A stretch of 64,000 nucleotides of DNA from Perognathus longimembris pacificus (Eukaryota > Chordata > Mammalia > Rodentia > Heteromyidae). A program made the translations under genes and the position numbers. The DNA lies in assembly GCF_023159225.1 (NCBI RefSeq), contig NC_063166.1, positions 42,897,149-42,961,148 on the forward strand, in the 5' to 3' direction. The notes under the pieces are model-generated. The model did no database searches. It was not told where the DNA came from and worked only from the letters and a program-made list of their open reading frames with translations. This document shows positions 14,501 to 27,800 of this stretch, one piece after another. The stretch's first letter is position 1, and each line of letters begins with the position of its first letter.

Positions 14501-16201
14501 GCCAAAAAAAGAAAAGAAAAAAAAAAAGGAGAAAAAAAAAGAAATGTGCCTGTTTTTAAAAGGGAAAATATAAATCATTTATCTTAGCATTTCTTTTCTC
14601 ATAGGTTTCTGCCTGGGGTGGTTATGTGTTTATCATCAACCTTATTCCTCTGCATGTATTTGTGCTACTATTGATGCAGAGGTACAGCAAAAGAGTCTAT
14701 ATAGGTAAGTGATTTGACTTTTCAAATTTGTTTGAAAGACATATAAATTCTTTGAATCAATTTCATTGGTATTACCCATGAAAAATTTTTTTTTAGTTTT
14801 CTTTTCTTATTTATTGTCAAAGTGATGTACAGAGAGTTTACAGTTTCATACATTAGGCATTGGATACATTTCTTGTACTGTTGTTACCTCCTCCCTCATT
14901 CCCCCCCATGAAAATTTAAAATTAATTTTATGTTCACTTTGCTTTGTGTTTTGATAGGAAGGTCAAGCATTTTTACATAAACGCTTTGTTACCAACTCTT
15001 AACTAGATGGGTTTTGTTTTGTATTAATTTGATAATTTTACAAAATTAATATTTTTGGCCTCTTTGTAATTTGGAGGAGTAGACACTTTATTATCAGAAT
15101 TACTCACAATTTTCTTAGTTTACTTAAATTTAGTGTATTCACTGTAAGAGACTGATATCTTCAAAATAAATTATTTAATTTATTGTTAATTTATTGTTAA
15201 ATAATTTATTTGAGGCCCTTTTGTATTGTATACCAACAAACTGAGTTGCTGTTGTCTCTAAAAAGTATGTGATTTTAATTATTGGCTTAAAAAAACTTTT
15301 ATTAAAATATATAGTGAAAGATGAAGTCTTAGTTTGAGTGTACTTTTCAGGAGAAAAAGAATTTTATAGGTTGAATAAACTAGAGGGCAACTGAAATTTG
15401 AAAACAATATCTTGGGAAAATAATACGATTCTATTATAGTAATGTTGTGGTAAAACTAAGAAAAATGAACACTGTGCCTCAAAAATTTACCATAGAGTTC
15501 TACTGTTTGTTTACTCAATAAAAAAGAAAATACACATCTCACAAAACTTGGACATGAATAAAACTTGGTCATGAATGTTCACACCAGCATTTATTATTAA
15601 TAATAGTACAAAAGTGAAGACAATGTAAATGTCTATTGACTGATAAATAGATAAACGTGATTTATACAAACATTATACTGAAGGAAAAGAGCCACACTGT
15701 CCAAAATAAGCAAATTTATTAAGTCTAACAAAGTAGATTAGTGGTAGCCAGGTGCTTGGGCAAGGGAGAATGATGTTAATAGATAATGGAATTTCTTTTG
15801 GTTGGTTGTGAGAAAATATTCAGGAATTAGATAGTTGTGATGGTCACAGAACTCTGAATACACTAAACATTACTTCTTGTTAGGTTTTTAGAAGATGGAT
15901 TTTTCAGTACATAGATTATATCATAGTAGAAATAAAAATAAGATAAATTAATAGTATATTAATGACATTACACTTCAGTTTGTAACAATCTGCCACTGAA
16001 ATTATAATATTCACCAACTTTTATATACTACATACTCTTCTAAATTTTTGTATTCACAAATATCGAATAAACGGGAATTTTATTTTGATAAACTGATACA
16101 GTGTACTTTGAATAGTGTGCTATACTATTTTCCTCCTTTAACCCCCTTTCCTCCTCTACTACATTTCCAAATAGTATTTGATGGGTTTCATTATGCTATC
16201 A

Positions 16202-16241
<40 letters not shown>

Positions 16242-19200
16242 TAATTACTTTATTATTATATATTTATATACTATATATTACATAGCACACATATATAAGG
16301 TGTATATGTAAAATTCTTTGCTCCCTTCAAACCTTTCCCTCTTCTTGTCCATCCTGCTGATGCCCCCCATGTCAGATAGTCCCCCTTATATGCTCAGATT
16401 TTCTTATTATTTTAGGTCTATATTTCTACATTTAAGCAAAAACATAGGATATTTGGCTTCTTTAAACTTGGCTTATCTTGTTCAATATTATGATACCATT
16501 TTCATCTGTTTGCCTGCAAATGACATTCTCAGTATCTTTAATTGCTGAATAATATTCTTCCACATTGTATACCACATTTTCTGTATCCATTCACTGATTG
16601 TTGGACACCTAGGCTGATTGCACAACTTGTCCATTTTAAGTAGTATTGCTATAAACATAGGAAGGTAGGATAAAAAGGTAGATGTTTTTTACCTTTCGTG
16701 TGTTTTTTCAGTCATGGGGCTTAAACTCATGGCCTGGATGCTGTCTCTGTGCTCTTTTTGCTCAAGGCTAGTGCTCTACCACTTTGAGCCACAGAACCAT
16801 ATCCAGTTTTCTGGTGGTTAATTGGAGATAAGAGTCTCATGGACTTTGCCTGTGCTAACTTTGAACTCCTTAAATCTCAGCCTCCTGAGCAGCTAGGATT
16901 ACAGGCAGGAGCCACCTACACCCAGCTTTTTTTTTTTTTTTTTTTTAACCTTTTTGATTACCCTCCATACTGATTTCCATTTCCATAGTCACTGCACTAC
17001 TTTATGTTCCCACCAGCATTATATAGGGTTTCTCCCCTTACGCATATCTTCAATGACATTTGTTACTATTTTCTTAATGATTGCCATTCTGTCTGGAGTG
17101 AGATGAAATGTCAGGGTAGTTTTAGTTTGCACATAACTATATGGCTAAGGATTTGGGACATTTCATGTATTTTTTAGCCATGTGTACTTCTCTTGAGATC
17201 TGTTCATTTGCCCATTTATTAACTTTTTTCTTTTTGATGTTTAATTTTTTTAGCTCTTTCTATGTTCTGGATATTCATCCATTTGTTCACTGATGAAGAT
17301 TTTTTTTCTGGTTCTGCAAGTTGTTTCTTGCTTCTAGTAATTGTCATTGGTAATTTTGATTTACAAAACTTTAATATAATCCTATTGTTGATCCTGTTCT
17401 TATTTCCTCTGCAATTAGAGTCCTATCAACTATGTCTGTATTTTGCAGTGATTTTCCTGTAATTTCACATTTCACATTTCTTTAACCTATTTTGAATTGA
17501 TTTTATACAGAATGACAGAAAGGGGTCTAGTTTCAGTTTTTGGCATGTAGATAATTAGTTTTTTATTATTATGACTGGATATAATTTAAATCTCAAATTG
17601 GATAACTCTAGCATTCCTTTTTTTGTTTAGGATTACTTTTGCTATTTGGAATATTTTATGTTTCCACATGAATTTTAGAACTTTTTCTGTTTGTATAAAG
17701 AGAAAATTAGTACTCTTACTGTACTCATTTTATAGATGAGGAGAGGTACAAGAGGAAGCATGATAATTTGCTACATATCACGTACCTAGTAGTAGAGCTA
17801 ACATCTAAGTCAGAGCCCATGATACTAAAAGAAACCACTATAAATACATGCGTCCTGTATAAGAATATAACTTTACTGTTGAAATATATCAGCCTATGAT
17901 ATTTGTTTATTCTGAAGCATTAACAGTAACTGAGGCCCAGAAAGAATCCTCAGATTTTTGTTTTGGAAAACTGCAAGGAAATTTTTTTTTAAGTTAAATG
18001 GTTACAAAGGAATAAATAAGAGAATTTGTTGTATAGTGTTAAATAATGGGAGATTTTAGTAATTTAACAGTTAGGTATACAGTAGGGAGAAAAAGACTGA
18101 CACTTTTGTGAAATGCTTATATGAAGAAGATCCAAAGATATGTCAGAGGTGGTCATATAAACACATCGTTAAGGAGGTCCAGGAAAAGTACTTCCACATT
18201 AAAATTTAAAACACAAAGCAGCATTCAATTCTCCTTAAGTTTAATACCCAGATGGGATGAGAATTGGGTAAAAGGATGAGAACTGAGGAAAACTACCTTA
18301 TGTTTGGTGACTCAATTTCTTTAATCACTGGAGAAAATATATAATACCATTTAGTTGGTCTTTGAGAATATTTCTTCTTTGCATAGGAAAGAAAAACCAA
18401 AATGCTGTAGGGATATGTGTATATAAAATTAGATTAGTAATAATTGTGTTAAAATTCCCTGGTTTCTCTAATTGTTGATACCTAGTATGATTTTAATAGA
18501 GTTAAATATGGAGAGTGGAGCTATAGAATAAGTATTTTTCTTCCTTCATATGAGATGTATCAGGATTTAATTTTTTGTCCTAATTTTAACAATTACTTAA
18601 AAAATACTGGGATCATGATAATGTGTTTGTATATAAAGTTGTCCTTTGAATTTAGCATATGCCATCATTTCTATAGTTTTTCCTCCCCTGAAGAAAAATA
18701 TTTGCATAAATAAAGGTGGGTAAATGGAAAACTCATTCCTACTAACCAAGTTTGTGATTTAAATACCAAACCAAATGAATTTGAGTGAATTATTTTCATT
18801 AAATTTATTTTAAAATTATTTTTGTAATTTTTGCACATGTCCATAGGATCAGTTGAACATAACTAGAGAAAACTTCGAATATGTCTATATTTCAAGGAGG
18901 CCCATAGAATCTAATATGGATGTGTGATGGATGGTGAGGGAGGAACAGCATAGGAGTTGGGACTGGAAGATTAAAAAAAAAAAAGTTGAGTCCAGGTCTA
19001 TGAGTGCAGGTCTAGAATACCAATGAAGGGAGGCAGAGGCAAAAGGATCGAGGGTATACATGAAGCCCTGGGTTCGATTCCTCAGCACCACATATATAGA
19101 AAAAAGCCGGAAGTGGAGCTGTGGCTCAAGAGGTAGAGTACTAGCCTTGAGCAAAAAGAAGCCAGGGACAGTGCTCAGGCCCTGAGTCCACACCCCAGGA

Positions 19201-21842
19201 CTGGCGACAAAAACAAAACAAAGCAAAACAAAAGGATCCAGAGTCCCAATCTTGGACTTACAGCATGACCTTGTCTCAAAATAAGAACAACAAAGATAAA
19301 AACAACTACTAATTGGTAATTTTTCATTTATTTTAAAATATCTTTGAATACTGAACAAATAAAGTTAATTTTAAAAAATCTGTATATCAGAATACTTTGT
19401 TTCTCAGATGGCAAGCAATGAGTGTTTAGTAGTTCAGTAGTTCTTTGAATTTTGTCTTATATAAAAAGTTTGTTTTTAAGGTCTTAGGCTTTGTAAGAAA
19501 ACTATTCTAAAGCTCACACTCAATTTTTATTTATTAATTTATTTTTATCAGTTATAGAGCTTGAACTTAGGGCCTGGGTGCTGTCCCTGGGCCTCTTTGT
19601 GCTCAAAACTAATGCTCTACCCCAGTGACACTTCCAGTTTTTGAGTGGTTAATTGGAGATAAGAGTCTCAAGGGACTTTTCTGCATGGGCTGGCTTTGAA
19701 CTGCTGTCCTCAGATCTCAGCCTCCTGAGTAGCTAGGATTAGGTGTGAGCCACTGGCACCTGGCTGAAGCTCATACTCTCATTTTTGCCTTATATTCAGG
19801 ATAGCCAAATTTTACACAAGATACCTACGAGTAATATTCCAGTATTTACGGTTTTTCTAAGATACTGTAAAGAAGAGAGTTTTTATATTTGTGACAGTTT
19901 TGTTTTGTTTTTACCAAAAAAGCACTCATATTGTATAGACCGAATATATTATTTGCAAGTAATGTTTATTTCTATGCTACCTAGTTTGTGAGTGTATGTT
20001 TCACTTCATTTTTAATCCATGTAAATTCCATAGCATTCTTTATCCTACATATGTTCATCAAGGTTCAACCTAAACAGAAATTATCACCATGTCAATATAT
20101 TTATCAAAGTTTCATCCATGCAAACATTTTTATTTGTTAGTGACACAACAAAATTGGATGGATCTTAAGAGTAGTTCCTTACTATTTCTTTTGACTGTTA
20201 CTATTGTGATTGACAGATTGGATAGAAAAGAATGTTTTGTTAGCTATTTCCATTAAAATAACAGAGAAAAGCAACACAGAAATGCTAATATGGTTTAATG
20301 GGTGATAAAAATTATACAAGAGTACAGTCAACATATATTGTATGTTTTGCCAGAAAGAAAGTACTTAAATTTGGAGAACAGTAAGAGCTTCTTAGTACTT
20401 AAAATTTCAGTGGAATTTAAATCAGATTTTCTAGTGCCTTGAAAATTAATTTGAGCCCTTTAAGGGCAATGATATATTTCTTCTCTCTTCAGTCTTACCC
20501 TGTTATGCTATATCCTTGGATTTAAAGTACTTTGAAAACATATTTAGACTCTATTTAGATCACTATTTATTCCAGATCAGAGATTTTCTTTGTCTACAAC
20601 TAAATAGAATGTATTTGTATGCTTGCGCATTTGTAATGAAAAATTTTTTCTGACACATTGGAAGGGTAATTGTAGTAATGAACACCAGTAATTGTGTTTC
20701 CACAGGATGGCAGTGTGGTAACATTTTCATGATATAATAACTGATTTACAGCATTATCTGTGTGATTTTTCTTAACACTTACCACTTTGATGATAGATGC
20801 TTAATATTCTGGTTTCAAGAATATTTAAAAAGGTATGGAGGTTCTTTTGGAGTGATGGGGTGCATTTGGTCAATATGTTTCATATGCATCTATGAAACAT
20901 ATAATGAATTTCTCTCTGTACAACTAAGATATGCAAATAAAAATCTTTAAAAGTACTATTTAACAGGTGCCATAAAAGAAAAAGAAAGGTGGGAGTACAT
21001 GGATGAGAAAAATAGTTTGATCTGGATTCATAGGAAGAGGAATTTGTAGAATCTGTTACTAAAGTATGTGCATTGTTGTGGTCTTCCAAAAGCATTCATA
21101 GTACTAAGTGTTGTCTACTGTTACTCAGTGCTCATGACATAAGGAGACCCTTTAATTGAATGACCAGCTTCCTACCTCTGCCAGCCTGCTGAGATTATAG
21201 GTGTGGATCACCATGCCCTGTATCCCCTCCCTCTTATATATTTTATAAAGCCTTTCTTCCCCACAACCCATGTCAAAAGTACTTGCTTCATTATGGTTAT
21301 TTGTGCTTTTGATTTGCTAACAGTTTTCTATTTTTTAAAATATCTTGACTTATTAGCTGTAAAGCTAATATTTGAGTGGTTTTAAGATACAAATTTTTTA
21401 AAACCCATTGGTAAAATACCATGGGATAGAGAGTGAAAAAGCAGCGCTGGGAATATGGCCTAGCAGTAGAGTATTTGCCTCACATACATGAAGCCCTGGG
21501 TTCAATTCCTCAGCAACACATATGTAGAAAAAGCCAGAAGTGGGCTGGGAATATGGCCTAGTGGCAAGAGCACTTGCCTCCTACGCATGAAGCTCTTGGT
21601 TCAATTCCCCAGCACCACATATATGGAAAACGGCCAGAAGGGGCGCTGTGGCTCAGGTGGCAGAGTACTAGCCTTGAGCGGGAAGAAGCCAGGGATGGTG
21701 CTCAGACCCTGAGTCCAAGGCCCAGGACTGGCCAAAAAAAAAAAAGAAAAAGAAAAAGCCAGAAGTGGCGCTGTGGCTCAAGTGGTAGAGCAAAAAGAAG
21801 CCAGGGACAGTGCTCAGATCCTGAGTCCAAGCCCCAGGACTG

Positions 21843-21876
<34 letters not shown>

Positions 21877-24800
21877 AGAGAGAGAGCAAAAAAGCTTTTG
21901 CTTTTATTTTGCAGGAAAAGTTGTATTTATTTTGAAGAATTTGGTTATTTCACCATTTATTGGAATGAATCCAATTTTTTCTATATTTTAAGATGTTGAT
22001 TTGTAAATGAGGCTTTTAATTTTTGGTATTGAGACGTATATATGATTTTACAAATTCAGTGGGAAGAAGGAGTCTTAAGGGAAGAAGTTTGTGGTATTTA
22101 GCCTTGTATATTGCCTGATAAACAGTCTTAACTTTAATGGAAATACCAGTATGAGATAGGACAAGGAACTGTGAGATAGGACACTTATTTCCCTATGTGA
22201 ATATCTCAGGATCAGTGATTAAAGAATACTAGAGATTGGGATGACTTGGGTCTAGTACTCTTGAATGAAAATTCTTTTGAGTTGCTGCAAATAGTACATT
22301 TGTTTCACTGGCATTTGTAACTATGTATAAATGAGATTGTGATACAAGAAATTTCAAAGATGTAAAACCAGAGTCCCACTTCGCCTATTTTATAACCTGA
22401 GATTTTCTTGCTTCAACTTATCCCATCATCCTTACTAAACTTGGATTCTAGTGCATCTGGGGGACTTTTGACTATTTTTGTTATCTTTATAAAGTAATTG
22501 TACAAAGGAGTTGCCATTCATCAAAGCAGTTTGTGAATGCAGTACATCTTGATCAGTGTTACCCCTTTCAATATTCTCACCCACCCCTTCCAGCACAACT
22601 TTTCCCTCACTTAAAAAAAAAAATTAGGATATGTATTGAATTTTTGTTTGCCATTTAACAAAACAGTTTATGTATACAATGCATCTTGATCTGTATTATC
22701 CCTCCAACATTTTCGTCCCCCCTTCAATCCTTCCCCCTAGTTTTCTTAATTTTGTGGCATTATACCATGAATTCTTGACTGCATTTCCACTTTGTCTACC
22801 CCCTTCTGCTTGTCCCATCTCCCCTGCAAGTACCCATTTCCTGGTACTTTGTTGGGCTTCTAAGTCACTTTTCTTCCATTCTGGAGATTGCCTTCTGCAT
22901 GATAGGCAAGCACTATACCACTGACAAGCTATATCCCAGTCCTAAATGTTGTCTTTACTAATGAGAATATCTTTGTGAAGTATTGAATAAGAATGTTATC
23001 AGCTTAGTCTATGAACACTTGTGAAGATGGACTGGAACAAATGCCTAAGAAGAAACTTCATTTCTAGTCACCAAAAGAGCAATTGGTGAAATTTTTACAT
23101 TGTTAATTATTATCCAACCTGTTGTTAACATAGTAATTTGAGGTCACATAGTAACCTAATCCCTACCCCTCTTCCCTCCTTTTGCCCTGGTTCTGCTTCC
23201 TTGACTCTCCTCTGTTGGAGCTTCAATATGAAACTGATTTAGCAAAGAAGCTTTAACTAGAAGACACACTGGCCAAATTTTTTGGCACATCATGTGACAT
23301 AGCATTGTTAGTTAATTTCATTTCACATTGTGAATTTCATAGAGGGTAATACTATGACAACATTAATGTGTGTGGAAAGTATACTAACTGGATGGGTTAC
23401 TTGTGCTGCTAATGGCTAGTCCTCCATTAGCTTCAAGTTATTGGAATCTTTATTCATTTATTCTCATTCTTCCTGTTAAATACATGAGCTTCTTAATTCT
23501 CATCTTAACCTAGTAATCATCTCTTGTTACACAGCTTGGGAGTTAATAGAACATTTCAACTAGTGTACCTTCCTATTACTGGCTTTCTTTTTAAAGCAGT
23601 TAAATAAATATTGTTATAATTAAGTTGTGTGAAGAGCAGTATATTCTGTATGTTAATTATACAATATATAACAGCAAAAAATGCATGCACACACTTCCCC
23701 CTCTTTTTGATGGCAGTTCATTAAAAACATTGAATTCTCATAAAATAATGGTCACATGTAGATGCTAATAAAATATTATTTAAAATTATTATAAAACAAT
23801 GTCCACAAGTAGAATGACTTTCACACTATAATTTATTTCAAGTGAACTATATCTTCATTTCTAATCTTTCGTTTCGGTGGTTCCAAACAGATACTATATA
23901 CTCTTTTAATCATGATATATGAGCATGTGAATGCAAAACAGCCTTTTTATACATGTTGTAATCTCTTCTCAATTTGCCTATGCTTTAACATTTACATAGC
24001 TGAGAACAAATTGTTTTTCTTTATTAGACTCTTATGTTTAATAAATAGTCTGTTTAGTGGCTTGATTTTTTTCTTTAATCACAGAAAATTTGGTGATCAG
24101 TTCTTTTTAAATTCTTAATATAAAGTATATGAGTCTATCAAAAAATTTACAGGGGCTGGGGATATAGCCTAGTGGCAAGAGTGCCTGCCTCGGATACACG
24201 AGGCCCTAGGTTCGATTCCCCAGCACCACATATACAGAAAACGGCCAGAAGTGGCGCTGTGGCTCAAGTGGCAGAGTGCTAGCCTTGAGCGGGAAGAAGC
24301 CAGGGACAGTGCTCAGGCCCTGAGTCCAAGGCCCAGGACTGGCCAAAAAAAAAAAAAAATTTACAGGTATTCATGTATACTGGGTGATGGTAAGGATGTA
24401 TTTGGGAATATTTTGGATTACTTTTTTAGTACATAGCTTCTTGAGTTATGTCCATGATTACTAATGGTAGATTGAAAAAGCTTAATTCCACTAACTGTTA
24501 GAAAGGAAACAAGACTCTTAAGTAATGTTCTGCAGAAAGCCCATAAAATTTATACATATATATTTTTTAATCAGTTAAAAACAGGAAGAGGAGGGGCTGG
24601 GAATATGGCCTAGTGGCAAGAGTGCTTGCTTCATATACATGAAGCCCTGAGTTCAGTTCCCCAGCCCCACACATATAAAAAGTGGCCAGAAGTGGCACTA
24701 TGGCTCAAGTGGCAGAGCTCTAGCCTTGAGCAAAAAGAAGCCAGGGACAGTGCTCAGGCCCTGAGTACAAGCTCCAGGACTGGCCAAAAAAAGAAAAAAG

Positions 24801-27800
24801 AACAGACAATAATTTTTGCAAAACCATTTGGTGTTAACCAACTGAACACATCTCATGGGGGAGGGGGGAATGAGGGAGGAGGTAACAAACAGTACAAGAA
24901 ATGTACCCAAGGCCTAACGTATGAAACTGTAACCTCTCTGTACATCACTTTGACAATGAATAAGAAAAAAAAGTAGGAAGAGGAAATCATCCATGTTAAA
25001 ACTGTTTTCTAAAAAACTTTATATGTGACTATTCCAGACTCTGGCATTCATCTGATACTCCTGTTGAAAGTGAACATTCAGTAACATTTTAAGATAACAT
25101 GACCTTGTAGAGGTTTTCTCGAAGGGGCTGGGGGTGGGGGGGAAGGGAAAAGAAGCTAGGGTTTGTTTTAAGGACTTCAGCAATCTGTGAGCATGGACCA
25201 CCCTGGTATCAGTTTGTATAATTACTGTATTTGTTTCTGTATTCCAGTGTGTTTAATATCTAATTTTGTAACACTGTTTCTAGTGAAAGTCCTTGAAAAT
25301 AGTGTTCATGAAAGCAGCAGGCCCTCTGCCCATGCCTTCCTTTCCTCAAAGGGAGGGCCTGCCAGCCGGAAGCAGCTGCCTTCCAAACCACCCTGTTCTC
25401 CCCCTGAGCTCAGAGGAAACATGGGAGGACAGCTACCCAGGGCTGGAAAGTCAGTGGGGCTCCCATCCTCTAGAGAGATCTTACCATCACAGTCTCAGGT
25501 CTGCATGTTTTGGGTAAGGAAAGCACAAATAGTATTGTTTAGAATGAACAGCTTGGAGAACTAATACTGCACTTGCTTGTATGTAGCTCCTCTCCCCACT
25601 CAAAGGCCTCTCACAGTGTGGCCTCATTATTCTCTTGGTGCCCTTTTCTGGTGGGAAGCCAGACTAGAGGGAGAATGTTGTAGGAGTCTTGCGGAGCTGC
25701 AAGTCATGATGGGAAGTTGACTAGCCTGAATGGATCAGCAAGTGGCTTCTAATATTAGTTCCACTAGGATCCTGGGGGAGGGGAGGAGTTCAGATTCCTT
25801 CTTGGCTTGCATGTATAAGTAGGCAGAGATGGTGTCAAGTCCTCCCTATCCCTGTTCCTTAAATGAAGATACTAAGGCACTGAGTTGGAAGGTGTCACGA
25901 TGCCACCTCCTCTCAGCCTGTGTCAGAGGAAAAAAGAGTGGACATCAAGAATAATTCGTTGTTGGATTGCTCTTGGAAAAGATTACATTTGTAGGGATAA
26001 AAATGTAGTCTATTCATGTACAGAATTCCTCCTGAGACACAATAGGGAAGAAAAATAGCACTTTGGTACAAATGGGAATTTTCTTCTATAAACCAAATGA
26101 TCAAAATTTCAGACATTTCTTAGACAGTCCAATAAACAGATTTCTTGAGAGTAGTTATATCTCAGCTGGATGTAGTAGTACACTCCTGTAATCCCAGCAC
26201 TCAGGAATTGGATTCCAGTCTGGGATTCACAGATAAACCTGCCTAAAACAAAAAAGTGAAGCAGACTTTTGTCATTGTTCAAAAAGAAAGGTAGGTATTC
26301 ATTACCTGATTTACATAACTGTAACATCTCTGTATATCACCTTTATAATAACTACAAGATTTTTAAAATTTGCTAAAAAGGCTATGTGCATATTTGTTTT
26401 GAGTACTTTATGGTAGTAGTAAACCATTCTTGTTTCCTATTTTGTCTTTGTAGCATATAGCACTTTCTACATAGTGGGTTTAATATTATCCATGCAGATA
26501 CCCTTTGTGGGATTCCAGCCAATCAGAACAAGTGAACATATGGCAGCTGCAGGTATGAGAAAGAACACTTTTTTCTATTTCTAAAGAATATATCACTCTG
26601 ATTGGCAAAAGCTAGATTTTTTTGTTATTTTGGGTTTTTGTTTGTAGATTTTGTTTTCTTAAAAACTAACCACCACCACGAAAATAATATGAATCCCAAT
26701 TGTGGGAGATTGTAAATAAATCTTTGTCAGAGATTGTCCTTTTAAGGTTAATGATCTGTAGGAAATCCATGGCTAGTTATTTATAATATTTTACAAATAC
26801 CAGCTCAGGCTCAGTATTCCTTATCTGGAATGCTTGGGACTATCAGTGTTTCAGATTAAGTTACATTGACTTTACCTATGAGTGCCCTTTGTCCTAAAAA
26901 TCCAAAATGCTACGAAACTATAACATTCTAAGTGTCATGTTGGTATTCAAAAAAAAAAAAAAGTAAAGAGATTTCAGATTTTCAGCTTCCCAGCCTGTAT
27001 TCAACCTACAACTTTCTGAGGGGCATTATCTAATATCTCTCACCACATTCTTAGTGGGGTTTGAAATGTCCTCCCCACCACCCAAAAAGTTAAAAGTAGT
27101 AATGGGAGATAGAGAAATGTATATTGAGTTTTGAGTACACAATAGTAACATATACTTACGCTATTATATGTAGCTATCTGTTGTATACGTTTGCATTGTT
27201 ACATTTCTTAATGTCTAAATCTTTTTTTAGACTTAAAAAAATTTTAAGTAGTTGGACAAATGTTTTAATCTTTGGTCTCTAATCTTTATCCTAAAAGGGA
27301 CTTTTGAAAATAACTCTTAAAATTTAGTTTAAAAAATTACTTTAAAAATTCAGATGGATTAGGGATCTTGTCCGTTTTGTTTAAAATTTTACACTTTAGT
27401 GTTTTGTGGTATACATTTTGGTAATTAAATAGTATATGCTAGCACTTCTTTAATTTTGTTTATTATGTATTTATTATTATTTACTTAGTGTCACCTTTAT
27501 ATTTACTAATATAGGAGGAAAGATGATTGTCTTTTAATCATCTCAAAGTTCATGGCTGAGCACTCTCTAGTAAGACACTTTTTTTTTTTTTTTTTCTGCC
27601 AGTCCTGGCGCTTGAACTCAGTGCCTGAGCATTGTCCCTGGCTTCTTTTTGCTCAAGGCTGGCACTCTGCCAACTTAAGCCACAGCGCCACTTCTGGCAT
27701 TTTTTATATATGTGGTGCTGAGGAGTTGAACCTAGGGCTTCATGTATACAAGGCAACGTGGCAAGCACTCTTGCCATTAGGCCATATTCCCAGCTCTTAG

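Larger units (their letters stand above)
11718..14604 (+). other. STT3B: STT3B intron 4
   Basis: Mostly AT-rich unassigned sequence from 11718 to 13830, with a weak B1-like remnant at about 12200-12310 and a G8 run near 12443. Three SINEs occupy 13831-14535. No exon is seen. Confidence 0.75.
14705..26453 (+). other. STT3B: STT3B intron 5 (11.7 kb)
   Basis: It contains L1 antisense pieces, SINEs, a nested SINE pair, a SINE-L1 chimera and a CA repeat. Stretches 14910-16200, 17700-19040, 19770-20850, 21880-22500, 22950-24140 and 24985-26160 hold no repeat I can name. Most of this is AT-rich, except the GC-rich block at 25290-25880. Confidence 0.75.

Noticed and set aside
21574..21999. 141-codon frame as a protein
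   Set aside because: Translated nested SINEs with a lysine run from the A-tails. The same peptide phrases recur at every SINE in the window.
24193..24223. tRNA gene call from A and B boxes
   Set aside because: The boxes belong to the ID-like SINE. No full cloverleaf, a dimeric body and an A-tail follow.
25187..25564. 125-codon frame as a novel gene
   Set aside because: Intronic. It starts in AT-rich sequence, has no recognisable domain, and its length is explained by the GC-rich block.
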